This document shows, piece after piece, positions 10,906 through 23,900 of a stretch of 64,000 bases of DNA. Within the stretch, counting starts at the first letter, position 1. Every line of letters begins with the position of its first letter. Source of the stretch: Phoronis australis (taxonomy: Eukaryota > Phoronida > Phoronidae); NCBI GenBank assembly GCA_002633005.1, contig NMRA01000017.1, forward strand, positions 1,486,680 to 1,550,679, in the 5' to 3' direction. Below the pieces are notes generated by a model. It ran no database searches. It was not told the origin of the DNA and saw only the letters and a list, made by a program, of their open reading frames with translations. The translations under genes and the position numbers were made by a program.

Positions 10906-13900
10906 ATGAAACATTATTTCGTTGGATTTGTGATAGCTTTAACTTTACATCACGGTATGTATATTGCTAATGTTAGAACTGCATGCAGTAGGTAAAGTAG
11001 CCTTGACTTGAAGGTATACTAGTGTTACTTAAGAGACATTAGCTTAGTGCAAACGGCCGCAGTGAGTCTGAATTTCAACTTAAAAACAAATTGATGCTCG
11101 GCTGTAGCCTGCAGAGCCCCAAAAGTTCGGGATCCTTGTCAAGTCGGTTCAGTTGGTTACCGTGACGAGACCCCGACGGCTGTGGGGAATGACCCACAAA
11201 CAAATTCTTCTTTGTGGCTAAATGTGTATCTGACTTGGCTGAGTCAGTGTCCTTCAGGATAAATACAAATTGTGCTATGGCAAAATGATAACCATGCTGT
11301 AACCAGTTTTGGGTGCAGCTGCTAAAACAGAGTCTAGTACCTAATTTTACAGTACATGTCTTTGTAGGGTGGGTACCATCTGTGGGAATGTAAACGAGTT
11401 TCTTATCTGTTTGTTAATTTTCTTTCAGAGGTCTGTAATTTCGGTGACAAAAGAGCTTGCTCCCGAGTTCATGTGTTCTCTGCAAATTTAGACCCTCCAG
11501 TCACTAAAACGACCATGTCAGTAGCTTAGGCCTACTGCCTGGTTTAGTTGCGGGAACCATCGCCTTCATTTAGGCTTGCTGTAGTCAATCAGAAGTCAAT
11601 GCCTTGCTAAAGAACCACTTTTTTACTGCATACCTCTCGAGGTATTTCGAATCAGTTTGAATTCTTTAGTAATAAGGCTCGAAATGGCACTGTCACACCT
11701 GAGGCCGTGCGCCGGATTGTTTACAATTGGATGACTTCGCCCGGTGGTTCCACCTGCTCAACTGTCCGGAAGCCATCTGATTGGTTTCAAGTCCGGAAGT
11801 CATCATCGACCTTAGAGCATTATTTTGTTTTAGAGATATAGATGAGAAGGTTGTTAATATCTTTTAACAGGCCAAAACCGTATTTAGAATCTCCTTAACT
11901 ACACAAGGACTACTGCAAGCCGATTTTCTACTCAGATGATTGTGCTAAAAAGTAACGCCACTCTGTATCTCTTCGCCTCTTTGCATGTCTTCTGCTTTGT
12001 TCTAGGACTAGCGATCCGCTGCTATCAGTGTACGACTTCCGTGGATCACGCCAATGATAAGAAGGAAGGTTGTGCAGACTCTTTCACTGGTCATTTAGAC
12101 ACGTCTGTTTCATGGAAGGACTGTGATATTGGCTGTAGCAAGAGGGTGTTTCATCGAGCAGAGAACGAGCCGTTACCTGGCGAGTGGTATCCAGGTTGGT
12201 GTCAACTTTGGATTTCTAATTGTTTTATTTTGAATCTGGCGTGGCACAAGGGTTTTCTCTACATTTAACCTTCCTACCTTGAAGAGACCCATGTTTTAGC
12301 TAGCTCGTCTCACGGACCTGCTTTTCGTCGACGCAAGAAATTCGCTAAATTGCTAGACACGCAAGACATGCATATGTCATAACATACACACATACACAAA
12401 ACTTACCTCTAGGGGTAGATGGAATAATAACCCAAGTGACATTATTCCGCTGATCGACCTCGACCTTCGGTCTCGCTCGATACGTTTTGTATTTATCCCA
12501 TACGCTTCGAACTCTTTCGGCAGATTTTTAAAATACTTCACCCAGATTGTTCACGTGACGGATCACAACCTGTAGTGTTTGTATGAGCGTAATGTTACAA
12601 GTTCACTTCAGTTACAGAAAACAGTATTAATGTAACAATTTAGTACTTGAGAAGAGATATCAAAAAGGTGAAAACAACATTTTCTGAAAATAATTAAATG
12701 GTCGACAATATTTAACATTGTAATTACCGAGGAATCGATGCCTGAGTTGCAGACGATATGATATTCAGCATATAAAACTGAGACCGATAAAGTGTTATAC
12801 AATTAACGTTTTTGTACTAGATGTTATGTTTGGGACCTGACTGCATGTTGAGATGTTATACTGCTGCAACTTAATTACTTTAAACTATTTTGGGAAAGTT
12901 TGATAATAGAGCCAGCTAACGACGTCGAGTAGACATTAACCCACCTTTTGAACTTTCCATGTCAGAGGGCACTGTTAAAGTAGTTCCCGGAGTGGAATAC
13001 GGAAGGCAATACCACATGACCGTTTTGCACTCAACTTATTCAGCGCGTATGGTATAAAAGCTTTTACTGCGAGTGTCTTAGGCATTAACATCACAAAGTA
13101 TTACGATGTCTATGGTCTTACATCTACGGAAACAGCACGCAGAGTGATTTTACGGAAGCGTATACAAAGTTAGAATCTATAACTGTTTGATTGTTATATG
13201 TAGAATTTTAGTCATCGCTGGCCGGTTGCATGAAATTGTCCTGGTCAAAAACTCTTTGTTTTCTTGGAATTTTTGGCTCATTTGTGGATCTGTGTGAACA
13301 ACTATTGTGCTATTTTATTTCATTTGATCTTTTCTATTATGCTGTTTTTAGCTTTGAAGAGTAAATTGCACGTTGTGTTCTTAATATTGTTGAAAATAAT
13401 TAGGGACCATTCCATGCGTCGCTTCTAATTTGGGAAATTAGTCTCAATGTATTTTCACGGATATAAGGGTTTATTTTTCAGATACATTATTAGATAATGT
13501 CGTAAAAAAGGAGTTTTTGATTATGGTAAATAATTCGACATTCATAATTTAATCAACTTTTCTACACTTTAAATTTGGTATTGTGCAGTTGCTCTTCCTT
13601 TGAGAAGATCTGGTTGTCATGGGGCGAGTGATCACTAAGACGTATGCCTGAGAAACCCTCGCTCAGGACAACTTGGAAATGTCGGTTACTATCGGATCAA
13701 TTTACGGGAAAGGGAAACAGCTGTCCAAGTTATTGAAATGTAAATGATTACTTGGCATTACTTTTAATGGTGGATGTTACAGGATGTTACATGCATGCTA
13801 CTGGTTGAAGATGCATGTCGAGATAACTTTGAGCAGATATCAGTAAAACCTAGCTTACGTTTTAAATCTGAAGCAAGAGAACTATATTGTTGGCGACCAG

Positions 13901-14260
13901 GCTAAATTATCTCCCCACATCAGTAAGATAATACACGTCTGCAGAAGGACAACATTTTCGGATTCATTGTTTGAAGAAAACATTTGCCTTCTCCCGTCGT
14001 TAATTAGCAGTGGATTACAGTCACCGACCAGAATTTATTTTTCAGAAAATGTTTATCAAATACAGAGGGACTGTGCTACCAGCAAGCGAGAGGTGGGCTG
14101 CAGTCAGTCACCAAAAGAGTTCTATCAAAATGTTTACACGTGGACTGAACTATGCTTCTGTGATGGCTGGGACGGTTGCAACTCGTCTAGTGGATTCAGA
14201 TTGAACAGTGCTTTTGTACTTCTGATAATTGTAGTGACATATTTTGCCTGCAGAACTTGA
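10906..14260 (+). CDS. Ly6/uPAR-domain, GPI-anchored small protein
   Basis: Three exons fit: 10906-10954 (signal peptide MKHYFVGFVIALTLHHG, donor GTATGT, phase 1), 12006-12194, and 14046-14260 ending TGA. Phase 1 holds at both junctions. The mature chain starts IRCYQCTTSVD, the classic Ly6 opening, and ends ELCFCDGWDGCNSS before a hydrophobic tail (AFVLLIIVVTYFA) and RT-stop, which is a GPI-attachment signal. Ten cysteines are present: two in RCYQC, GC, DC, GC, DC, GC, then LCFC and GCN, as expected for a three-finger fold. In invertebrates such proteins act at the cell surface, for example the quiver/sleepless group that modulates ion channels and receptors; that role is inference. An alternative first exon, reading straight into exon 2 from ATG 11936, is described separately. 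Introns are 1.05 and 1.85 kb. Confidence 0.85.
11936..12194 (+). CDS. Alternative first exon of the Ly6 gene
   Basis: An ATG at 11936 opens a frame that passes through the exon-2 acceptor (ag at 12004-12005) into the Ly6 codons without a stop. It gives MIVLKSNATLYLFASLHV followed by FCFVLGLA and IRCYQC. This is a good signal peptide in its own right, and the residues GLA before the cleavage region are shared with the spliced form. Either a second promoter or an unspliced 5' form could use it. The alternative is chance readthrough of an intron end, but a 23-codon hydrophobic N-terminus in exactly the right frame is unlikely by chance. Confidence 0.45.
12195..14045. other. Intron 2 of the Ly6 gene
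   Basis: Begins GTTGGTG and ends TTATTTTTCAG. AT-rich, with no embedded gene or clear repeat recognised. Confidence 0.6.
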
Positions 14261-15546
14261 CAAATACCTAACATGTAGTGAAGGAGTTTAGCTGTTAGAA
14301 AGTAGTTGACGAAATTGTCAATCCCTTGCAAACACGGTTTGCATCTGGCTACTGGTGTCTGTTGCGTAGACGCTCGCGAAAATGCAAGATCACGCTTTCG
14401 TAAGATATCGCCATACATTACGAGCAAAGCATGTGATCATACCAGCTTTGCTCGCGAGATTCTGTGCCTACGAAACTCAACCCTCATGAGAGAGTTGATA
14501 AATTCAGTGCGTAAAGTAAAGCATACATTTTGGCTGTCTTTTCCTCTGAATACAATTTACAGACTGATACATAATCATTTCATCATAGCTGCAATATAAA
14601 TAGCTTGCACATTTTCGAGAAGTTGTTCGGTAATAATGTAGATTACAATACAAGATACATCCGTTTTCTCTTTGACTTCGTGTGATTGAAGGCATCCACG
14701 AAAATGTCCGATGCTATAAAACAACGAATTCCGTTGTGTCTTGGCGATTTTATTACAAATCGCCTATTTTCGCTTTGTCTACCAGATATTCGTTGAAATC
14801 GACTTAAATGCACTAAAAACACTCCACCATTTATCGAGTGGGATTTAGCCATAGAATGCGACCTCAAGGACTGCAAGTTCACTTTTCTGGCCGATAATGT
14901 CTCTTTAAATAAAGTGGGCTTTTGCTCTATCTTGTCCTTACAGAAAAGATGTTTTTTCTCTAATGAAATTGACTGAAGTTGTGCTTTTATTTGAGCCACG
15001 GGTGTGGTTATATGAAAACTCGCTCACTCAATACGCATTTTTGAACAACGGTGATTATAAAGGGATGAACCGAGAAATATTGCTAACATGCGGTCGAGAG
15101 TAAAATGCGTTTTGTGTCACGCTTGAGGAGATGATGGAGCAGGTGGTAATAAACATGTCGTTCAGAGCGCTGGATTGCGATCGCCAGGGTTGCAGGCTCC
15201 ATTATGCTCTGGCGATGATCTCAGAAAATATTTTTTTCGCCGATTCCTGTTGCGAGGCAAAAGATAATTATGCCTATATTGGGTAACCCAGCTTTGGTAG
15301 ACAACCTGGTGGGGCTGCATTTTCCCCCGTCTTCTAGAGCGGCTTGATATCAATGCTTATTTTTTATTGACTTTAAGTTTAAACGTATTAAATTTAAAAT
15401 TGCATTTTGGAAAGCTAGTCTTTGACTCATTATCCAATTAATCTCTTGCTGAGTCAACAGTTGTCGAATGATTTCGGGCAGTCGACAGCATAATTATTCA
15501 AAACATGCTTACCTAAATGAGAAATCTGCTTTGAAAACCAGATGTC
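14261..15546. other. Unassigned intergenic stretch
   Basis: Several frames of 60-120 codons lie here on both strands but none gives a recognisable peptide or sensible splice sites. A weak tRNA-like patch near 15150-15205 (GAGCGCTGGATTGCGA then GGGTTGCAGGCTCC) could be an old SINE head; it does not fold as a tRNA. Confidence 0.4.
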
Positions 15547-16140
15547 CTGATAATTATAACTCCTTACCAATGCATGTTTTGGGGGTAACTATTACCAGAG
15601 AACTGTCTTGTTGGGCATCGTGCACATTTTGTTCACATTTCAAAATTAGTCGGCGTTTAGACCAGAACCAATTATGATTTGGCTTACAGTTCAGGCTACT
15701 GATATGGCGACTTTTTACGTCGAGCGACCCACAAAACGTCACATTGACGTCCATGTTTGTGATGACATTAAGTAGGCATTGATATTCACTGAAACGATGC
15801 ATTTAGATAGCTGTGTTATTCGTCTACAGCAGATCAGCACGTATTACTACTCTGGTGATTGACTGGGATAAGGTTAGTCATTGAAAAATCTCCTGAATAT
15901 AACGATTTAGGTTGTTGCTCTGAATTAATTTTGTAATGAAATCAACTAATTTCCCTGGATAAATGTTTAAAAGAACACAATCGGTTTTATCGCGTTTTCA
16001 TGGTATTTTGTGTGATATTAACTTCGGCATTCAGTTGAATTCCCGAAAACCCAGTAATTATAACTATTAACCTATGCGTTTTTATGGGGTAACTATTACC
16101 CAGGCACTGTGTCGTTGGGCATCGTGCCTGAACAGAGTGA
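15547..16140 (+). repeat. Direct repeat pair of about 85 bases
   Basis: 15547-15631 and 16052-16137 share TAATTATAACT, then GGGTAACTATTACC, then ACTGT and GTTGGGCATCGTGC in the same order and spacing, with scattered differences. They look like two copies of one dispersed element, or an old local duplication. The 420 bases between them are unassigned. Confidence 0.7.
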
Positions 16141-17340
16141 GTTAACCACGTACGGCGGTACTTGAAGGTAGGAAAATCAAGAGTCACTGTCTTCGCAGAT
16201 TTAATGTAAAGCTAAAGAAAAACCTATTCACTTAAAAAATTCTGAACAGCTTCAAACAACTGCTTATGTGTTGTCTGGTGTAAAATTTGTGTAATTTTGT
16301 TCTATTTTGCGCATTTTATGTATGCTTCCTTCAGCATCGCCGGATAAGTCACTTTAAGAAAGAGAATGCCCATTGTTTCTTTCAGAAATTAATTATTATG
16401 GTTGCGCATGCTAGATGGAGATACATTCGTGAATTCATGGCAACACGTGCTCAGCGTCATGCAAGTTTGTCAGGCTGTTGTTCAAACCAATTTCCAGATG
16501 GCTACGGAAAAAGCTTTTGCGAAATGCCTAGAAAAAAACTCCGATTTCGACCAGTGACAGTGTCTCTCCAATACTGGATACACGGCAATGATTTACATAA
16601 TATGTGGGTCTGTATTGAATTTTGGCTCGTTTTTATGTGTTTGGTTATTGTGGTTGAACTGTTGGAAATACGTTAAGACGAATGGTGTTTTCCATTTGAA
16701 AGCCGACGCTAGTTGGGTAACATGGCACAATATACTCGATTAGCCCACATTTCCATATACAATACATGTATAATCGATTCCTGGTGTCATTGCTTTTTGC
16801 GTTAAGCCGTACTCTACCCATTTGCTAAAATCTCCCACCGCATTTAACGTCTGACTCGCATTTACGACAACACCAACAAAAGGCTGACAAAACGGAAACA
16901 CACGTAGATCAAAATAATTTACAAAATTCATCTCAATAATTAGTTGTTATGCATATATTCTAGGGGACTTTCTACTTTTGTTCAAGTGAGATTTAATTAT
17001 TTTGAAAGTAGTAGTTTGGAGCGTAGGACCAATTTTCTGATTCTTAAGTCTGAAGACACTTTTCATGAAACAGACCTCCTATCTCTACGCACAAATCTAG
17101 TGTGAAAAGACTCTACAATTGAACATAGTCCCGCCAATTTCGATTAATCGTTTCAAACAGAATCATTTCACAACTACTCGCTAAAATGAAAATACTGTAA
17201 AAACAAGTCAAATGTTTGTCAGAATTTTGACCGACACTGTTTTTAGTTTTATTTTGTTTTATTGTTCTGTTTGTGTTATTGATTGACATAACTCCTGAGG
17301 TCAGTAAAGTGATGACGTAATTTGTTTACTACAGAATAGT
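16141..17340. other. Unassigned stretch upstream of the heat-shock-type promoter
   Basis: A 129-codon plus frame (16287-16676) and some minus frames exist but look random. TGATGACGTAAT near 17310 is a CRE/ATF-like site just upstream of the heat-shock elements. Confidence 0.4.
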
Positions 17341-17343
17341 GTG

Positions 17344-17524
17344 GAACTTTCTAGAAGACTCTAGCATGTCAGTGATTAATGTAGTCTGGAACATTCCAGA
17401 GCCTAATATATGTTTGTAGGATGATTGGGTAGAGTCCGGAAAGTTCTAGAATGTGATTGAATTGGTGAAAAGTTTTAGAACAATGCATCAGTCTATAAAT
17501 ACACTTTTTTGTATTAGTCAGTTA
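17344..17524 (+). promoter_or_regulatory. Core promoter with heat-shock elements, TATA box and initiator
   Basis: Three heat-shock elements (alternating GAA and TTC every five bases) are visible: GAACTTTCTAGAA at 17344-17356 (perfect three-unit), GAACATTCCAGAG at 17389-17401 (one mismatch), and GAAAGTTCTAGAA at 17439-17451 (perfect). A weaker fourth lies near 17468-17480. A TATA box TATAAAT is at 17494-17500, and TCAGTT at 17517-17522, 25 bases downstream, matches the animal initiator. A CRE-like TGACGTAA lies just upstream. This is the layout of stress-inducible hsp promoters. The nearest downstream coding region on this strand is the P450 at 17998; an ATG with A at -3 lies at 17588. Confidence 0.72.
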
Positions 17525-17587
17525 AACAGTTGAGGAGTTAAGGAGTCACTGTAGAGGCCACAACTCGCGAGGCTTCTCGCTTCAAAA

Positions 17588-17708
17588 ATGCACTTCTCGG
17601 GGGTGCCGACGAGGCACCTTTCTTCAGGCGTTGCTTTGCAGGAACCTTCATCAGCTCCGCATACATATCTCTTTCGTAATCTGACAGCAGAAAATACTTG
17701 CCACAAAA
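17588..17708 (+). CDS. Candidate first exon of the P450 gene (mitochondrial presequence-like)
   Basis: The first ATG after the predicted transcription start, in AAAAATG context, opens MHFSGVPTRHLSSGVALQ followed by EPSSAP. Arg, His and small hydroxylated residues without acids fit a mitochondrial targeting peptide, as expected for a mitochondrial-clan P450. The donor is not certain (CGTAATCT near 17672, or a later GT). The exon carrying the usual proline-rich hinge before the A helix was not found between here and 17998. This is a hypothesis tied to promoter position, not a proven exon. Confidence 0.3.
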
Positions 17709-17997
17709 TTCTCCACTGCTTTGTACATTGCGTGGACGGGTAACGCTGCGTTCTTCACACGTACGAACAAGCCAAGTACGGTAGAGTGTGTCATAAAGCG
17801 ATATAATGGCCTACGTACTGAACTGGTTTAGGTTCAATGATGGTATACAGCTATATCCACTGAAAACATAGTATGTTTATGTAGCGAGGTGAAATGTCCA
17901 GTAATACATTATGTGTCGAGCACCACAACATATATGTCACAACATCGTACCGTATGACATTCTTGAGCTGCACCGAACTGTTGCTTATCGTTTATAG

Positions 17998-20900
17998 CAA
18001 AGAGAACATCAGAAGTACGGACCCGTATACAAGGAGTGTCAAGGTCTTGTAACACTAGTCCATGTGGGCTCAGCTCATAACATCGAGGAGGTCTTCCGTC
18101 AAATGGACAAATGGCCGTTGAAACCCGATTACGTCACCCATCTGTGGAAGATATATCGACGTCAGGCAGGAGAAAGCAAGGGTCTGCTGACATCGTAGGT
18201 TCCTTAACACCCTTACATAACAGTATCAGATATACGAGCTTTTTTACCAGATGACATACTGTGACTGTGCAGGGAATAAATATTTAATTGCATAGCATGA
18301 TGCGGCGAAGTTCTCAGGCTGCGTTTAGGCTCTTGGTTATCTAATTTTTGATATTTTTTCTCACTTAATTGAGCTTTGAAATTACCGATTTGTTGTAGTC
18401 AAACTAAACCCTGATAGCACATAAAAGTGTTGTCATAAAATGCTCTGTCTACGGTGGCCCAAAGATGACATTGCGCGTTTCTACTTCATTATCTCGGGAT
18501 CCCGACTTCTCTTTCTTGTGCACGTAAACAGAACTTGATAACGAGGCCAAAGGAAGTGCCAATTTAAAGTCCTAATCTCAAAGGACAATTTATTTCAAAA
18601 ACGTAAAAATGATACCCAAATTAAGTAATATGTAACATGGCATAATATTCACGTCCTTCAATTCTGTTATCATTTTGAAGCTATAGAGGTAAGCGTAAAA
18701 AATTAAAATTGCTGCCAGGAGGCACACCGGTATTTGGATCCGTCAGAAAGTTCGCTCATACGTCCCCTCCATGAAAGGAAGATATGTGCAAAATTTCATG
18801 AACGTATACGTCAATGGGTTTTGGAGATAAAGCAGCGGACGCCAGACGTTGGACGGATATATAATTAAGTGGGCGCATAAAAATGTATAGGCCCTACCGT
18901 GTAAACGAAGTTTTACTTGTTATCTCTCTGAGATACTGCCCCCGGTTAATATTGTGTTTGTAAGCCACTGTGATCTCTCCAGAAATGACGACGAGTGGTA
19001 CAAATACAGACGCTCTATTGCTAGTAAGATCTTGACGTATGAAACCTTGATGAACTACGACGATGACGTCAATGAAGTTGTCGTAGATTTCACGGAGAGG
19101 TTAAGAGGGCTTCGAGATCCCAGTAGCATGACGGTGCCAAATATAATCAAAGAATTTCACCGGTGGTCTTTCGAAAGTAAGTACGTCTAAAACCTGCCCT
19201 TCCACAGTTTGTAAATGTGATGAAATTTCATTCATTCCAATTTCCTACCAGCGGATTGTGGAATAAGAGGGTATTTTAGTTAGGTTAATGTCCCTATTCA
19301 TAAAATGTCAGTTAATAGGCTACAAAACGTGTGAGCAGAGTCAGGTAAGGGTTTGCAAATGAGTGCACTTCAGTTTTAAGTGTTATTTTGCACGTCGAAA
19401 CTATTTTTTCGCTGACTGAGGTAAACGTGCCAGAAGAAAGATTTTTATCCAGGAAACTAAATCCACCTACGTTTGATAACGAAAAGGGGGGTCTATTAGG
19501 TGTCCCAATACGACTTTGTTACAACTACTGTCAAAATACTTAACGACGAGTTCGTACACTCAGACGTGTATTTATGACCGACGTTGCTTATTTATAGCAA
19601 TAAGCTTGATCATTTTCGAAAGACGATTTGGCGCTTTGGAAGACCCACTGCATAAACCAACTAAAGAGTTTATCGATGCCGTGGGTGAAATGTTTGCTAC
19701 AAAACTAGCGACTTATACTTGTCTTGGGCCAGATGTTCACTTCCAGTTCAACACGAAGTATTGGAAGAGGCATTGTGTAGCCTGGGACACCATATTTCGG
19801 ACCGGTAAGAAATTCATTTGTGTTTTGTGGTGTATATTTGAGTGTAGGAAATGAGGAAATGACAAGTAGTTCATTACCGATGTAATTTTCGCATCTAATT
19901 CATTAGCGATATTATTATCCCGCTTTCATGATTTAGGTCTGAATTTTCCTTTTAAAAGGCAAAAACATTTCAACAACATGAGTTAGTCGGGTCGGAACAG
20001 GGAACATTACTTTGACCTGGATTTTTGAAATTCTCATGGCATGTACATGACGATTTTTGTTGTTCTAGAAGAAATTTTTGCCACGTACTCTTTTGCGCCA
20101 TCATACTAGAAACCATCCTGGGAATTTGATGAAAATCATTATGTCAGAGATATGTTATCATCTAGAGATAAATCGTATGCAATGGTTTAAAGAGACAATA
20201 ATTGGCGAAAATGATAAAATTGCGAAAGTTAAAGTGAATTACTCAGACAACACTCCAACAGTTGACCGAAACTTTTTCACAAAAATATTTGTTGGGTGTT
20301 TTCGTTTATTTTTATTAAGCCTACTACCTCTCCTGATTCCAGTTGATTCAAGATTGTCTCTGTTCATTTTTTCATAGTTTTTATCCAAAAATAAAGTAAT
20401 TATAGTTGTTCATTTCTTTCAGCTAGACTTTATATCGACGAGAAAGTAAATACTATTAACCTGAATAACACAACTGGAACGACGAGTGGTCAAGGGATTG
20501 GACAGTTCTTGACAAGGCTTGTGCATGACAGAGAACTCAGTTCCAGAGAAATATATGCGAACGTAGCTGAACTAATGCTTGGGGCTGTAGATACGGTAAG
20601 ATGTAAAAAAGTAACGAGGACCACATCTAGTTTTATCATAGAATTGGAAGAATTTTAAAGCTGGGTTCCAGTTTTGCCACTGGTATGACAATGTATTCTT
20701 TTTGAAGTAATTACAAATTATGTTTGCGTTTTTCTAAAGCGAATTCACTATTTTGCAACAAAAATGAGTGCGCTCCAACACTGAAAAACAGAAAAATTAA
20801 ATATTTTCCTGACTGGACCAACCTACCCATCACAGAGGACTAGTTGTAGGGTGGCGGAAACAAAGAATATGTTAAGCACGCTTTTAAAAATACTTTGGCA

Positions 20901-23900
20901 TGGTTGGTCTTTGGTTGTCGTATATTATAAGTTCTGTTTTAGACTACCAACACAATGTGTTTCACGCTAGACTATTTAGCTAGACATCCACGAGTTCAGG
21001 AAAAACTTCAGCACGAAGTAGACACTGTTTTGAAGGGACGAATGGCGACAGGTAAAGACGGATTACCTTACTTGAACATGGTTCTGAAAGAGTCTATGAG
21101 GTAGGCATATAGATACAATGGATTATAGTTACAATGGTGCCTAAGTAAATCTACAGAAACCATTTAGTACCTGAAATTGCTGTAAATATTGTACGCACAA
21201 TAGTCTACTTTCGAGATCACACCAAACATGTAATTTGCCCAACTTTCCAAAATAAACAGCCAGAAGTCAGCCAGTGTCAGACAAAAACGAACGTCAGGCT
21301 TCAGAATAATTGTAACTCGTATGTTTTAACACCTTTCTGCTCTATCAGAAAAACACTCGTTTCCCCGGACTATACACTAGTGCCACCAGTAAGCCTACAT
21401 TTCAATGTGGAGCCAATTTTATATCGATGGCGATATTTATGTCGCTGTTGCTAGCGCTCTCTCTGAAATCGAGTCTAGAGAGAAAGTTGACCGCTCATCC
21501 GTCCGTTGGTAGTCTTTTCGTTGTTCGCATATCCGTCATCTTGTCTGTTTTCGTTACAGACTAAGTCCTGTTGTCCCTTTGTACGTCAGGTCGCTATCTC
21601 GTCCCGCGCTCATCGGAGGGTATCAAGTTCCAGCAGATGTAAGTGCACATGTGTCAATTAATGATAATTCCGTAGATCCGATGTCTAAAGCCTCAGTTGA
21701 GCCTGTATAGCTCCCCGAACAATTAACAAAATGGGGTGGGCCGGGATTGACGGCAGTTTTGTAGACTAGATGGGAAGTGATTGCCACAAATGGTATTCAG
21801 TAGTTCCCTGAAGTTGTTTAAAGCGAGTCCTGAAATTTAGCCTCTGCTCTTGTCTACAAAGAAAGGGAATTGCCGCCATTTTAAGAGCACATCCTACTTG
21901 AGTCTTGAATTATTGGCGCTAATCCAAGTACCCTTCTGAAAGTGGAAATTGTCAAAAATCTGGTTGGTAATGATATATTATATTTTAACCTGAATTTCTG
22001 GAATTTAGTGAAAGAGCATTCAGATGATGGTATCTTTTCTTGCACCGGGAACTCGTGAATTTAGGTAAAGTATTCCAAAATTGCACTTTTTGTCACTTTT
22101 GGCACCTCGAACTTTTTTACGGTGGATGAGCATCCTCGGGTACAATAGAATAGAACATAATACCGTTACAGAATGTTCACTTCACATCGCAGTGCATGGC
22201 AAGGATCTGTAAACCTAACAACTATCTACAGCAACTCCAGCCTTTATGCTCCTGAGTATGCAGCCTCGTTCCCATGCCTCAGTCAAGATAGCGCTGATCG
22301 ATTTAGCCATTTGAGGGTTGATATGAGAAATCAAATGTGTATTCTGACACATTTTTACGGAAATCGACGGAATATCAAGAGTAATATAACTGCAACAATT
22401 TCTGCAGTATAATATAAAACTGAAAAGTAACCGTATATTGCAGCAATTTAAGTATAAATTATTGCAAAAATGACGTATTTTGCGTGAGTGTGAAGATAAT
22501 TAAAATCTGCCTTTGTTTTAATGACGTCAATCATTGCGCAGAAAGCAATTCCCATAACCAAGCCTCAAATGACTAAACCAACTTATCAGCGCATTCTTGA
22601 GGCTTGGGGGACGAGACTGCTGAGGATGATATTTGCCTAATATTGAAACGTCGTTCATGCAGCATTCTAGTGCCGTTTTTGTTTTCAAATTTGAACGGAT
22701 TTAATCTGAAGATTCATTTTTGAAGTATGAGATTTACTTTAGCTGAGATAGCATAAGATGAAAAGATCCGTGGATTACAATTAGTCTGAATAAAATAACT
22801 CAAACCGCTTTAGCTCAAACTGTTTCAGCGTTCAGTCAATAGTTTGATTATGTACATGCACGATCTTATATACATGTCTGCGCATGTAGTCAAATATCTA
22901 CAAAAGTTTAGAATGTAATAAGTAAAAGTGCATTTTTCGAAAATAGAAATTCTATTAAATATTAGTGCAAAGGTTACCTATTTGCAGAATCTTTTGTTTT
23001 CACATTTACAAGTTGTCAATGAATACAACTTCACTTTGTGTAACGTGGATGATGTTCAATTAGTGCTGTCTTGTAGTTCCTCCTGTACCGATAGTTAAGA
23101 GCATGCAAATGCATCTTTAGGATGGTGGTTGTAAGTGCCGACGCACTGTGTTAGTAGTTTGACTTTATTCGCCATCTGTTGGTGGTTTTTGTGTTTGCTT
23201 CTACCCCATCCATTTTCCACAGTATTTTGCACAGTGAGACTGTTTGGCTGACCATGGTTTGTAGCTGTGACACGACGCCACTTTGGCTCATTCTTATATT
23301 TCAACACTTTTACCGATAAGTTTACTCTTCTAGTTTCGTCGTGATTTATGCCACAAATTGATTGAACAACACTGTGGCAGCGAAAATCGTTAGGCCTACA
23401 TGGGTGAACGCGAGAATGAGTTGCGTTGAACAACTTTATTTGTTCGTAAACTTGTTGTTGGTCGGTTCAGCTGTAACATACAAAAAACGTTCTATGAGTC
23501 AATTGAACAATGCGTTGGTCGTTTGCAAAGTTACAATACTAATATCTAACATTGCATATATACTTATTCAAGCAAACGTTAAACTACTTAAGCCAGCGGT
23601 AAGTTAAAGGTACAGAATACGCGTTACAATTACGTTGAAGTTCTGACTGTAACAAAATTAAGTACAATATACTTAAACCAATTTGCTCGACGAAACTGCA
23701 AGATACTAAACTCATCGGTATAGGGTGTTGAAATACAAAGGCGTCAAAGTGGCGTACTGTGTTACAGTTACAAACCATCGTGGTCTGCTAAACAGTCTCA
23801 CCCTTGCAAAATACTATTGAAGAATATATTCACGTGGAAAATGGACGCGGTAGAAGCTGCATCGTAGACACAAAAATCACCAACAGATCAAAGTGGCGAA

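Noticed and set aside
15150-15205. Possible tRNA or SINE head
   Set aside because: Only a loose B-box resemblance; no cloverleaf and no second copy.
16287-16676. 129-codon plus-strand open frame
   Set aside because: No family motif, no splice context, and composition like translated AT-rich DNA.
17803-17868. MAYVLNWFRFNDGIQLYPLK as the P450 exon before 17998
   Set aside because: Resembles the region expected before [13 protein letters not shown], but the only GT donor gives the wrong phase and the upstream frame is closed.
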